NCBI GenBank assembly: GCA_003163875.1
Contig: PLRK01000069.1
Location: 8,473 to 41,790 of the forward strand
Length of the DNA: 33,318 bases
Origin: Acidimicrobiaceae bacterium
GTDB lineage: Bacteria; Actinomycetota; Acidimicrobiia; Acidimicrobiales; RAAP-2
Direction: 5' to 3'
Below are positions 24,633 through 32,836 of this stretch, in pieces. Position 1 is the stretch's first letter. Every line of letters starts with the position of its first letter. The notes beneath the pieces were generated by a model. The model had not been told where the DNA came from and did no database searches. It saw nothing but the letters and a program-made list of their open reading frames with translations. A program made the translations under genes and the position numbers.

Positions 24633-26888
24633 ATGCAGGGCTTTGAGCCTTTCGAGGGAGTCATCGCAACGACTGTGGCTGACTCCACGCCGTGGTGGCC
24701 AACACCCGTGCACCCGAAAGAGAACGCGCCCAACGTGGTCGTGATGTTGATCGACGACCTCGGTTTTTCTCACTTCAGCTGCTTCGGTTCGGACCTCGAG
24801 ACACCCAACATCGACGCGCTCGCCGCGAACGGTTTGCGCTACACGAATTTTCACGTGACACCATTATGTTCACCAACGCGTGCGGCGCTGCTCACTGGTC
24901 GAAATCACCACAGCGTTGGGATGCGCGGTATCTCGAATTGGAGCAGCGGGTTTCCCAGCATGCGCGGGCATATCTCCAACCACGCGGCGACACTGGGCGA
25001 GATGCTGCGAGATGAGGGCTACACCACTTTCGCGATAGGCAAATGGCACCTCGTGTCAATGGAACACTCGTCGTCCGCGGGCCCCTTCGACCAGTGGCCG
25101 TTGGCGAGGGGGTTTGACCGTTTCTACGGATTCCTCGATGGTGAAACCGACCAGTTCTCACCAGACCTCGTGTACGACAACCACCGAATCGAGCAACCGC
25201 GTTCTGTGCACGACGGGTATCACCTCAGCGAAGACCTCGTCGACCACGCGATTGAATTTATTCACGACGCAAAGTCAATTCGACCGGACCGACCCTTCTT
25301 TACGTACTTCGCCTTTGGCGCTATGCACGCACCGCACCAAGCGCCTGCCGCGTATCTCGAGAAGCATCGAGGACGTTACGACGAGGGTTGGGACGTCGCA
25401 CGCGAGAAGTGGTTCGCGAAACAAAAAGCGCTCGGGATTGTTGCGCCCGACACAGAACTCGCCCCACGCAATGACGGCGTCGAGCCGTGGGACACACTGC
25501 CTGAGAATCAAAAGAAACTCGCCTGTCGGCTCCAGGAGGCATTCGCCGCCTTCCTTGAACACACCGACGCTCAGATTGGCAGGTTCATTGCCGACCTCGA
25601 TGCCCTCGGAGAACTTGACAACACGCTCATTTTGCTGATGTCCGACAACGGTGCCTCGCAGGAGGGTGGACCCTTTGGCATTTTGCACGAGATGAAGTAC
25701 TTCAACTTCATTTTTGAGACGCCCGACGAGGCGGTCAAACGACTCGACGACATTGGGGGACCCAGTAGCCATTCGAATTATCCCTGGGGTTGGGCACAGG
25801 CCGGCAATACGCCTTTCAAGTGGTACAAACAAAACACGCACGAAGGTGGGGTGCACGTGCCGCTCGTCGTGCACTGGCCTCAAGGCATTGGCGCCCGGGG
25901 TGAACTACGTCACCAGTTCCACTACGTGACCGATATCGCGCCCACCGTTCTTGACGCGGTGGGAGTGAGTGCACCCGAGACCTATCGGGGATTCAAACAA
26001 ATACCTGTCGCGGGCGCATCGCTGGCCTACAGCTTCACGGATCGCGATGCGCCAACGCATAAGACGACGCAATACTTCGAAATGGTGGGTCATCGTGCCC
26101 TCTACCACGAAGGATGGAAAGCGGTTACTCGCCACTTTCCAGGGACGCCCTTCGATGATGACCGATGGGAGTTGTATCACGTTGACGTTGACGCATCGGA
26201 ATGTCACGACCTCGCACAGAGCGAGCCGACGAAAGTACAAGAGTTGATTGAGATTTGGTGGCGTGAGGCGCAGAAGTATGGCGTATTGCCCCTCGACGAT
26301 CGTGGAATTGAGCTCTTCGGAGCACGCTTTCGTGATAACTCGCCTCATCCATTGAGCCGTCACTACACGTACCGCCCGCCACTGAGCCCTATTCCTCCCC
26401 AAGCCGCGGCGGGCATCGGGGGGCGAAGTTGGGACCTCGTCGCCAACATCGAGCGCGGCGAGCAACAAGGCGGCGTGATCATGGCGTCGGGCACCGAGAA
26501 CGCAGGAGTGAGTTTGTTCGTGCAGGACGACCATTTGTTCTTTGATTACAACATCTTTGGAGACCACCACGTCATTGCTTCCACTGTCGCCGTGCCCGTC
26601 GGCGCCAGCACCGTAGGTCTTCAGTTTCGCCGGGGTGCGAAGGACGCCGACGCCACGCTCATGATCGACGGAGCCCCTGTCGGAAGCGGACACTTCCCCT
26701 TCGTTATGCGCATCATCTCGAGCATTGGCATGAGCATTGGCAAGGACCACGGTTCGCCAGTATCGAAGCACTATCACGACGAGTTTGCATTTCAGGGCCA
26801 ACTTCGCCAGGTCGACATTCAACTCATCTCCCAAAGCGCCAGCGACGAGAAAGAGACCGCGGCGCGCGAGGGAATGGCCCGCCAATAA
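24633..26888 (+). CDS. Arylsulfatase (sulfatase family, formylglycine-dependent)
   Basis: NVVVMLIDDLGFSHFSCFGSDLETPNIDALAANGLRYTNFHVTPLCSPTRAALLTGRNHHSVGM contains the CxPxR sulfatase signature. Start 24633 preferred (AGGGGGG SD); 24615 also possible. Confidence 0.93.
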   Translation: MQGFEPFEGVIATTVADSTPWWPTPVHPKENAPNVVVMLIDDLGFSHFSCFGSDLETPNIDALAANGLRYTNFHVTPLCSPTRAALLTGRNHHSVGMRGISNWSSGFPSMRGHISNHAATLGEMLRDEGYTTFAIGKWHLVSMEHSSSAGPFDQWPLARGFDRFYGFLDGETDQFSPDLVYDNHRIEQPRSVHDGYHLSEDLVDHAIEFIHDAKSIRPDRPFFTYFAFGAMHAPHQAPAAYLEKHRGRYDEGWDVAREKWFAKQKALGIVAPDTELAPRNDGVEPWDTLPENQKKLACRLQEAFAAFLEHTDAQIGRFIADLDALGELDNTLILLMSDNGASQEGGPFGILHEMKYFNFIFETPDEAVKRLDDIGGPSSHSNYPWGWAQAGNTPFKWYKQNTHEGGVHVPLVVHWPQGIGARGELRHQFHYVTDIAPTVLDAVGVSAPETYRGFKQIPVAGASLAYSFTDRDAPTHKTTQYFEMVGHRALYHEGWKAVTRHFPGTPFDDDRWELYHVDVDASECHDLAQSEPTKVQELIEIWWREAQKYGVLPLDDRGIELFGARFRDNSPHPLSRHYTYRPPLSPIPPQAAAGIGGRSWDLVANIERGEQQGGVIMASGTENAGVSLFVQDDHLFFDYNIFGDHHVIASTVAVPVGASTVGLQFRRGAKDADATLMIDGAPVGSGHFPFVMRIISSIGMSIGKDHGSPVSKHYHDEFAFQGQLRQVDIQLISQSASDEKETAAREGMARQ

Positions 26889-26921
26889 GGCAACGCAACG
26901 CCACACCAACAAAGGAGCAGC

Positions 26922-27833
26922 ATGGAGCGAGTACGAACACCCGATGAGAGATTCACCGATTTACCGGACTTTCCCTTTGACGCGAAGTACGTCCACGTGA
27001 AGGATCCCAATGGAGGCGACGACCTGCGCGTGGCCTACATCGACGAGGGACCTCGCGACGCCGACGTCGTCGTGCTGCTTCACGGGGAACCCAGCTGGTC
27101 CTACTTATATCGTCATATGATCCCGGGTCTCGTCGCCTCGGGTCATCGCGTCATCGCGCCCGACCTGATTGGATTCGGGCGCTCCGACAAGCCGTCGGAT
27201 CGAATGGAGTACACCTTCGCGCGCCACGTCGAGTGGATGCGTGAGGCACTCTTTGAGCACCTGAAGCTCACCGACGTGACGCTCTTCGCCCAAGACTGGG
27301 GAAGTCTGATTGGTCTTCGCCTGGTGGGCGAGCATCCCGAGCGTTTCGCGCGCGTCGCGATTGGCAATGGAGGGCTACCCACCGGGGATGAGCGACCGAA
27401 CGAGGCGTTCCGCGCCTGGCAGGAATACAGTCAAACCGTTCCCGATCTACACGTGGGCGGCATCGTCTCGGGTGGATGCGTCAATCGCCTGAGTCTCGAA
27501 GTCGTCGCAGCCTATGACGCTCCGTTTCCAGACGACACCTTCAAAGAAGGTGCGAGGCAGTTTCCGCTCCTCGTGCCGACGTCACCCGAAGACCCCGCAC
27601 ACGACGCCAACGTTGCCGCGTGGGAAGTACTCGCGCGCTTCGAGAAACCATTTCTTTGTTGCTTCTCCGACAGTGATCCCATCACCAAAGGGGCGGATCG
27701 CAAATTCCTCAGTACCGTGCCAGGTACGAAAGGTCAGGCACACGTCACCATTGAAGGCGGCGGCCATTTCTTGCAAGAAGAGAAGGGTCCCGAACTCGCC
27801 AGCGTCCTGAACGCGTTTATTGCATCGAGTTAA
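26922..27833 (+). CDS. Haloalkane dehalogenase (DhlA/HLD-I-like alpha/beta hydrolase)
   Basis: LLHGEPSWSYLYRHMIPGL, GRSDKPSDRMEYTFARHVEWM, LFAQDWGSLIGLRL (Asp nucleophile followed by Trp), CCFSDSDPITKG, EGGGHFLQEEKG. Confidence 0.85.
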   Translation: MERVRTPDERFTDLPDFPFDAKYVHVKDPNGGDDLRVAYIDEGPRDADVVVLLHGEPSWSYLYRHMIPGLVASGHRVIAPDLIGFGRSDKPSDRMEYTFARHVEWMREALFEHLKLTDVTLFAQDWGSLIGLRLVGEHPERFARVAIGNGGLPTGDERPNEAFRAWQEYSQTVPDLHVGGIVSGGCVNRLSLEVVAAYDAPFPDDTFKEGARQFPLLVPTSPEDPAHDANVAAWEVLARFEKPFLCCFSDSDPITKGADRKFLSTVPGTKGQAHVTIEGGGHFLQEEKGPELASVLNAFIASS

Positions 27834-27836
27834 GTC

Positions 27837-28295
27837 CTAGAAGTAGTGCTCTCCGAGTTGTTCGCTCCACGGAGGGACGCGAAGTTCACCTCGAGGGACA
27901 CTCCATCGAAAGACGGGTTTTAAGTCCAAGACAGGCGTGCCGTCGATGCCGTCGAGTCCTCGCACGGTGATCGAGCGTTCGCGGATCTCGTCGATGGCGA
28001 CGGTCGTGAGCAGGATGCGGTTGGGACGGTCCTTGTTCCGTTGCGCGAAGACTCCCACGTCGGGCCAGTCGGCGTTACCTCGCGGGCGGCGGTGCCATGG
28101 GCCCGGCGGGACTTCCTCGGCCCAGTCGGCGTAGAAGATCACTTCCACGTGCGAAAACTCCTCGAGGCCGCGAAGTGCTTCTGACGGAACGTCCTGGGCG
28201 AGTTCAATGGTGCTGACGACGTCGTCCCAGTTGTCGTCGATTGCTTCGCTTCGTTGGTTTCGGATGTACGCGATTGATCGCACGACGTGGTTCAT
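27837..28295 (-). CDS. TrmO/TsaA-like (tRNA-Thr t6A37 methyltransferase-like) family protein
   Basis: GLEEFSHVEVIFYADWAEE...DVGVFAQRNKDRPNRILLTTVAIDEIRERSITVRGLDGIDGTPVLDLKPV. Confidence 0.8.
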   Translation of the reverse strand: MNHVVRSIAYIRNQRSEAIDDNWDDVVSTIELAQDVPSEALRGLEEFSHVEVIFYADWAEEVPPGPWHRRPRGNADWPDVGVFAQRNKDRPNRILLTTVAIDEIRERSITVRGLDGIDGTPVLDLKPVFRWSVPRGELRVPPWSEQLGEHYF

Positions 28296-28387
28296 TTCAC
28301 CAATCTAGTGACGCGGCTCGCGGACTGAAGAAAAAAAAGTGCGCCCCGGAGTAACGTGGAGCGTTCGTGCTTCGAAGAAAGAGTGCT

Positions 28388-28984
28388 ATGGCCGAATTGA
28401 CGTTCACCTACGGGACGATGGCGGCAGGCAAATCTACGCTCGCACTTCAACTCTGCTGGCAACTTCGCGAAGGTCGAAGTGACGTTGCCCTGTGGACCTT
28501 TGGTGACCGGAGCGCGGACGGGATGGTGACGAGTCGCATTGGCATTGAGGCGGAAGCAGAAGCCATGGCGCCGGGCAGCGACCTCAGTGCCGCAACCGCG
28601 CGTCTGCTCGACGACGGCACCAACATCTTGGTCATCGACGAAGTGCAGTTTGCGAGCGTCGAACAAGTTGACCAACTTGCGCGCCTGGTCGACGATCACA
28701 ACGTGGACGTGCACGCATTCGGGCTCTCGGCGGATTTTCTCCTGAATGTTTTCCCGGGCTCGGCGAGGCTCTTCGCGATTGCCGACTGGGCGCACGAACT
28801 TCCTCTCACCTCGTCGTGTTGGTGCGGCCTCAAGGGCCGCTGCAATGCTCGCGTCGTCAATGGCGTCGTCGCGCGCGAGGGCAACCAGTTTCTCACCGGT
28901 GACGTCCTGGAAGGTGTCGTGCACTACCAGGTCTTATGCCGCAAGCACTACCGCATTGGACAGCTCGGACCGTCTGGTAACTGA
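28388..28984 (+). CDS. tdk: Thymidine kinase
   Basis: MAELTFTYGTMAAGKSTLALQL (P-loop), ILVIDEVQFASVEQVDQLARLVD, VHAFGLSADFLLNVFPGSARLFAIADWAHEL, CWCGLKGRCNARVVNG. Confidence 0.95.
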   Translation: MAELTFTYGTMAAGKSTLALQLCWQLREGRSDVALWTFGDRSADGMVTSRIGIEAEAEAMAPGSDLSAATARLLDDGTNILVIDEVQFASVEQVDQLARLVDDHNVDVHAFGLSADFLLNVFPGSARLFAIADWAHELPLTSSCWCGLKGRCNARVVNGVVAREGNQFLTGDVLEGVVHYQVLCRKHYRIGQLGPSGN

Positions 28985-28988
28985 TGAA

Positions 28989-30020
28989 CTAGAAGAACGC
29001 GGCGCACAGGTCGTAAAGTTCGCGCGGCACTTTCCGCTGACCGTTCGCGACGATCGATAAGGGTGCGAGTTCGACCTGGTTACCTTGGACGACTGGAATC
29101 ATGCCGAACTTCCCCGCGACGACCGCGTCGTACGCAGCGGCCCCGACGCGCGTTGCCCATATTCGGTCATAAGCCGTCGGACTGCCACCGCGCTGAAGGT
29201 GTCCGAGCACCGTAGTGCGAACCTCGAAGCCGCCGTGGGCTTCAATCCGTGCGGCGACGAATTGTCCTACGCCCCTGGTGGCGAGTCGCACTCCACCTAT
29301 GCCCTCGCTCGATACCTCATCGTGTTGCTCACTGCCCAGCGTCTCGAGATTGATGCCTTCTGCGACAACCACGATGGAGAAAGGATTGTTGGAACTGCGA
29401 CGTTTGACGAGGTGCGCCACGATCTGTTCCATGGTGAGCGGGAATTCAGGGATAACTATGAGGTCCGCGCCGCCGGCGAGTCCGCCCATGGCGGCAACCC
29501 ACCCAGTGGCACGACCCATCGTTTCGACGACCATGACCCGGTGGTGCGAGGCAGCCGTCGTGTAGAGGCGGTCGAGCGACTCGGCGACAATACTTACTGC
29601 GGTATCGAAGCCTATGCAGTAGTCAGTTCCCTGCAAGTCATTGTCGAGGGTCTTGGGTACTCCCACGACCGGAGCCCCTCGTTCAGCGAGCCAGTTGGCA
29701 ATTCGCTGCGTACCGTCGCCACCAATTGCCACCAGCGCGTCAAGGTGTTGGTCAATGGCGGTGAGTACACGATCGCGACCGCCCTTGGGATCATCGAGGT
29801 TGTAACGCGCCGTGCCGAGCAACGTCCCGCCCTGACCCACGATGCCGGTCAATTCCTCGTGTGAAAGAGGTCGCCCCGAGTAGTCGCCCGCGAGTCCGGC
29901 CCAGCCGTTCGCGACACCCACGAGTTCGTGCCCGTCGCGAAACGCCATTTGCCCTAGACCGCGAATCGCGGCGTTGAGCCCCGGTGCATCGCCTCCAGCG
30001 GTAAGAACACCTATGCGCAT
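28989..30020 (-). CDS. pfkA: 6-phosphofructokinase
   Basis: MRIGVLTAGGDAPGLNAAIRGLG, GGTLLGTARYN, DALVAIGGDGTQRIANWLAERGAPVVGVPKTLDNDLQGTDYCIGFDTAVSIV, VMVVETMGRATGWVA. Confidence 0.95.
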   Translation of the reverse strand: MRIGVLTAGGDAPGLNAAIRGLGQMAFRDGHELVGVANGWAGLAGDYSGRPLSHEELTGIVGQGGTLLGTARYNLDDPKGGRDRVLTAIDQHLDALVAIGGDGTQRIANWLAERGAPVVGVPKTLDNDLQGTDYCIGFDTAVSIVAESLDRLYTTAASHHRVMVVETMGRATGWVAAMGGLAGGADLIVIPEFPLTMEQIVAHLVKRRSSNNPFSIVVVAEGINLETLGSEQHDEVSSEGIGGVRLATRGVGQFVAARIEAHGGFEVRTTVLGHLQRGGSPTAYDRIWATRVGAAAYDAVVAGKFGMIPVVQGNQVELAPLSIVANGQRKVPRELYDLCAAFF

Positions 30021-30135
30021 GAACCTGCCTCGTAAGAACGTCCCCCCACTTCGAACTGTAGGCCAATTTCTGCCATTTTCCTTCGGTTTTGGCCCAATCA
30101 CCGAATCGAGCGAAACTCTCATTCATAATGACCTG

Positions 30136-30306
30136 ATGCACGAAAACGCGACCGCGACTGGTCAAAATGTTCGTTCCGAGAGTGATTTTTGTCACAACCG
30201 ATTGGCGACTTTCTCAGAGTGCCCCCTCTGTGGTGGTGATCTCGCCGCGGAACACGCGCACTATCGATGCTCGGGATGCGGGTGGCGCGACAGCTGCTGT
30301 GACTAG
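30136..30306 (+). CDS. Small zinc-ribbon-like protein
   Basis: MHENATATGQNVRSESDFCHNRLATFSECPLCGGDLAAEHAHYRCSGCGWRDSCCD: two CxxC knuckles plus terminal CC. Confidence 0.55.
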   Translation: MHENATATGQNVRSESDFCHNRLATFSECPLCGGDLAAEHAHYRCSGCGWRDSCCD

Positions 30307-30346
30307 CAAGGCTTGACCGCTCCAGCACCGTAGAACTTCCTCCAAA

Positions 30347-30390
30347 TTTCACTTTGCGCCTTCGCGCGTGTCACCTGACGTTCACTTTGC
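30347..30390 (+). promoter_or_regulatory. Candidate PHO box (PhoP-type direct-repeat array) upstream of pstS
   Basis: Consecutive 11-mers TTTCACTTTGC / GCCTTCGCGCG / TGTCACCTGAC / GTTCACTTTGC; TCAC cores at exact 11- or 22-nt phase, about 98 nt upstream of the pstS start. Confidence 0.6.
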
Positions 30391-30487
30391 TTTCTTAGGT
30401 TCATAGATGGCAAAAAGATTCGCTCGGCGTAGGTCGGCTTTCCACTTAGCCACTAACGAATCACTTTCTTTAGGAGGAAAGTTCAGA

Positions 30488-31801
30488 ATGAATAAGACAC
30501 TCAGGTCACTGGCGGCAGCATCGCTGGCGCTCGCTGGTCTGCTTACGGTGCTCAGTGTGCCCGCCGGCGCTACGGCGAAAGCCAAAACGACGACGTGTTA
30601 CAAACTGACGTCAACGGCAATCGTTTCAAAGAAGGTGAAGGGGACGGCGTGCCCAACTGGTTATACGAAGTCGAAGCCGAGTCTGCAGGGGAGCGGACTT
30701 ACAGGTGACACTGACCTCGTCGTACCGGGACAGGCTTCACTCGCGATTAACGGCTCGTCCTTCGACGCACCAGAAATTGGCGCAACAACAAGCGGATCAA
30801 CGGCGTACAGTGCGGGTGGCAGCGTGTCGTTCAGCTCGTATCCCGCCGCGGGTTCGGGAACTGGTCGCACTGACATCGTCAACGGATCAGTGAACATTGG
30901 ATTCTCCGACCAGCCAATGACGCCTACTGCGGGTACGTTGCCTTCCGGTGCGACCGAGTCGAACTACGCACAGGTTCCCTTCATCTTGGGTGGCGCCGTC
31001 GTTGGCTACAACCTCGGTACTGGTTTTGACAACGTCAAGTTGACCGCACAAGAGATTGCGAACATCTTTAACGGCACGATCACGCAGTGGTCCGACCCAA
31101 CAATTGTCGCAACCAACGGTGGCACGTCTACTGCGCTCGGCAAGGCGCTTGCCGGTCTTGGCACGTACAACGAGCCAAAGGACACCATCAAGGTGATCTA
31201 CCGCAACGCAAGTTCGGGCACGACGTACGCCTTCACGAACTACCTGCAGGCTGCCGGTGGTACGACGCTGACGCCGTCGGGCAACCCAATGGAGGGTACC
31301 GGCGCCAAGTGGAACGCGTCGAACATCTTGGGCGCGGCGAACAACTCCGCACTCGCTCAAGACATCGTGAACACCGTTGGTTCGATTGGTTACGTGGAGT
31401 ACAGCTACTTGTTGATTCCTGGCAACGCGAAGATCCAGTCGGCCGAACTTCAGGACAAGAACGGTCAGTGGCTCCAGGTAAGTCAGCCCGAGATTGCTGC
31501 TGCTGCCGCAGCTGCTGGAAGCTCAGTGACGCCTGACAACTTCTCGATCGTCGACGAACCGGGCAACAACGTCTGGCCACTCGCCACGTACAGTTGGGCG
31601 CTCGTCAACAAGACCCAGACCAGCGAGGCGACCGGCGAAGCGGTCGTGAAGTACCTCGACTGGGAGACGCACTACGCGCAGAACTCGGGCCTTGCTTTGG
31701 GTGAAGGCTACGTGCCGCTACCCGCCGCGGTCCAGGCGTACGCGCGTCAGCAATTAGAAACCGTCACGTACAACGGCACCGTGCTGTTGAACCAGAAGTA
31801 A
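30488..31801 (+). CDS. pstS: Phosphate ABC transporter substrate-binding protein PstS
   Basis: Signal peptide MNKTLRSLAAASLALAGLLTVLSVPAGA; INGSSFDAPEIG, VNGSVNIGFSDQPM, VPFILGGAVVGYNL, LTAQEIANIFNGTITQWSDP, VIYRNASSGTTYAFTNYL; strong SD AGGAGGAAAG. Confidence 0.95.
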   Translation: MNKTLRSLAAASLALAGLLTVLSVPAGATAKAKTTTCYKLTSTAIVSKKVKGTACPTGYTKSKPSLQGSGLTGDTDLVVPGQASLAINGSSFDAPEIGATTSGSTAYSAGGSVSFSSYPAAGSGTGRTDIVNGSVNIGFSDQPMTPTAGTLPSGATESNYAQVPFILGGAVVGYNLGTGFDNVKLTAQEIANIFNGTITQWSDPTIVATNGGTSTALGKALAGLGTYNEPKDTIKVIYRNASSGTTYAFTNYLQAAGGTTLTPSGNPMEGTGAKWNASNILGAANNSALAQDIVNTVGSIGYVEYSYLLIPGNAKIQSAELQDKNGQWLQVSQPEIAAAAAAAGSSVTPDNFSIVDEPGNNVWPLATYSWALVNKTQTSEATGEAVVKYLDWETHYAQNSGLALGEGYVPLPAAVQAYARQQLETVTYNGTVLLNQK

Positions 31802-31846
31802 TAACCAAACGAAGTATTGCGAAACTAGGACTGGGAGAGAGTTGAT

Positions 31847-32836
31847 TTGTCGTTAATTGGAGAATCAATTGTCGACTCAGAACTGCGGGGCGATAAAGGC
31901 GTAGTGGAGGAATTCGGTTCCTCCACTACGTCGCGCTCGTGGTATCACTATCTACTGCTCGCGGCGTGCGTGCTCTTTGCCGCCGTGAGTGTCGGTTTTG
32001 TCGGATCGATCATCGAGAAGTCCGGGCCGACCTGGCTGCACCACCCCGCCACGCTCATCACTGGTGGCGGTTGGCAGTCACCCAACGGACCATTTGGTGG
32101 TCTCGCCATGATCATCGGCACTCTCGAGACGTCGCTCATCGCCCTCGTCATCGCCGTCGTCATTGGTTTGGGTACGGCAATCTCGATCGTCTTCTTCATT
32201 CCACGGCGACTGCGTAATATCGTCGCCACCTTCGTGGAACTGCTCGCTGCGGTCCCGAGCATCGTCTACGGCCTGTGGGGTTTCCTCGTGTTGGCGCCAT
32301 GGATGTACTCGACCGTCGACCCGTGGCTCAATTCGTGGCCCTTCGCACGCGAGATATGGGGTGACCCGAGTCAGCAGTACGGACCGTCACTTTTCCTCGC
32401 GGCAATCGTGCTCGGCGTGATGATCCTGCCGACGTTCGTGGCTATCAGTCGCGAAGTCATCGCCGTCGTTCCCAATGACCTCATTGAAGCGAGTCTCTCG
32501 CTCGGTGCGACTCGCTGGCAAGTCATTCGCAAGGTCGTACTTCCGACGTCGCGTATTGGCCTCTTCGGAGCTACGTTCCTCGCACTGGCACGCGCCACAG
32601 GCGAAACGGTCGCGGTGGCGCTCATCGCCGGTGGCGTCGCGAAGGTGCAATTTCACTTGCTCAACCCGGGGACGTCAATTGCGTCGTGGATCGCGACCGA
32701 ATTCGGTGAGGCCCAGGGCAACGAGATCTCTGCGCTGATGGCGCTTGGCGTGTTGTTGATGTTGTTGAGCTTCAGTCTCTCGCTCGTGAGCCGTTGGCTC
32801 GTGGGTCGCCAGCGAAAGTTGTTGGCCAAAGTATGA
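31847..32836 (+). CDS. pstC: Phosphate ABC transporter permease PstC
   Basis: LETSLIALVIAVVIGLGTAISIVFF, AAVPSIVYGLWGFLVLAPWM, ILPTFVAISREVIAVVPNDLIEASLSLGATRWQVIRKVVLP, ATGETVAVALIAGG. TTG start. Confidence 0.95.
   Translation: MSLIGESIVDSELRGDKGVVEEFGSSTTSRSWYHYLLLAACVLFAAVSVGFVGSIIEKSGPTWLHHPATLITGGGWQSPNGPFGGLAMIIGTLETSLIALVIAVVIGLGTAISIVFFIPRRLRNIVATFVELLAAVPSIVYGLWGFLVLAPWMYSTVDPWLNSWPFAREIWGDPSQQYGPSLFLAAIVLGVMILPTFVAISREVIAVVPNDLIEASLSLGATRWQVIRKVVLPTSRIGLFGATFLALARATGETVAVALIAGGVAKVQFHLLNPGTSIASWIATEFGEAQGNEISALMALGVLLMLLSFSLSLVSRWLVGRQRKLLAKV
31900..31930 (+). promoter_or_regulatory. 13-bp perfect hairpin with TTCGG loop at the 5' end of pstC
   Basis: CGTAGTGGAGGAA (31900-31912) - TTCGG - TTCCTCCACTACG (31918-31930). 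Confidence 0.8.

Noticed and set aside
28328-28338. A-rich run (GAAGAAAAAAAAG) upstream of thymidine kinase as a possible terminator of the minus-strand gene
   Set aside because: It lies upstream of, not after, the TrmO-like gene, and no adequate stem precedes it on the plus strand.
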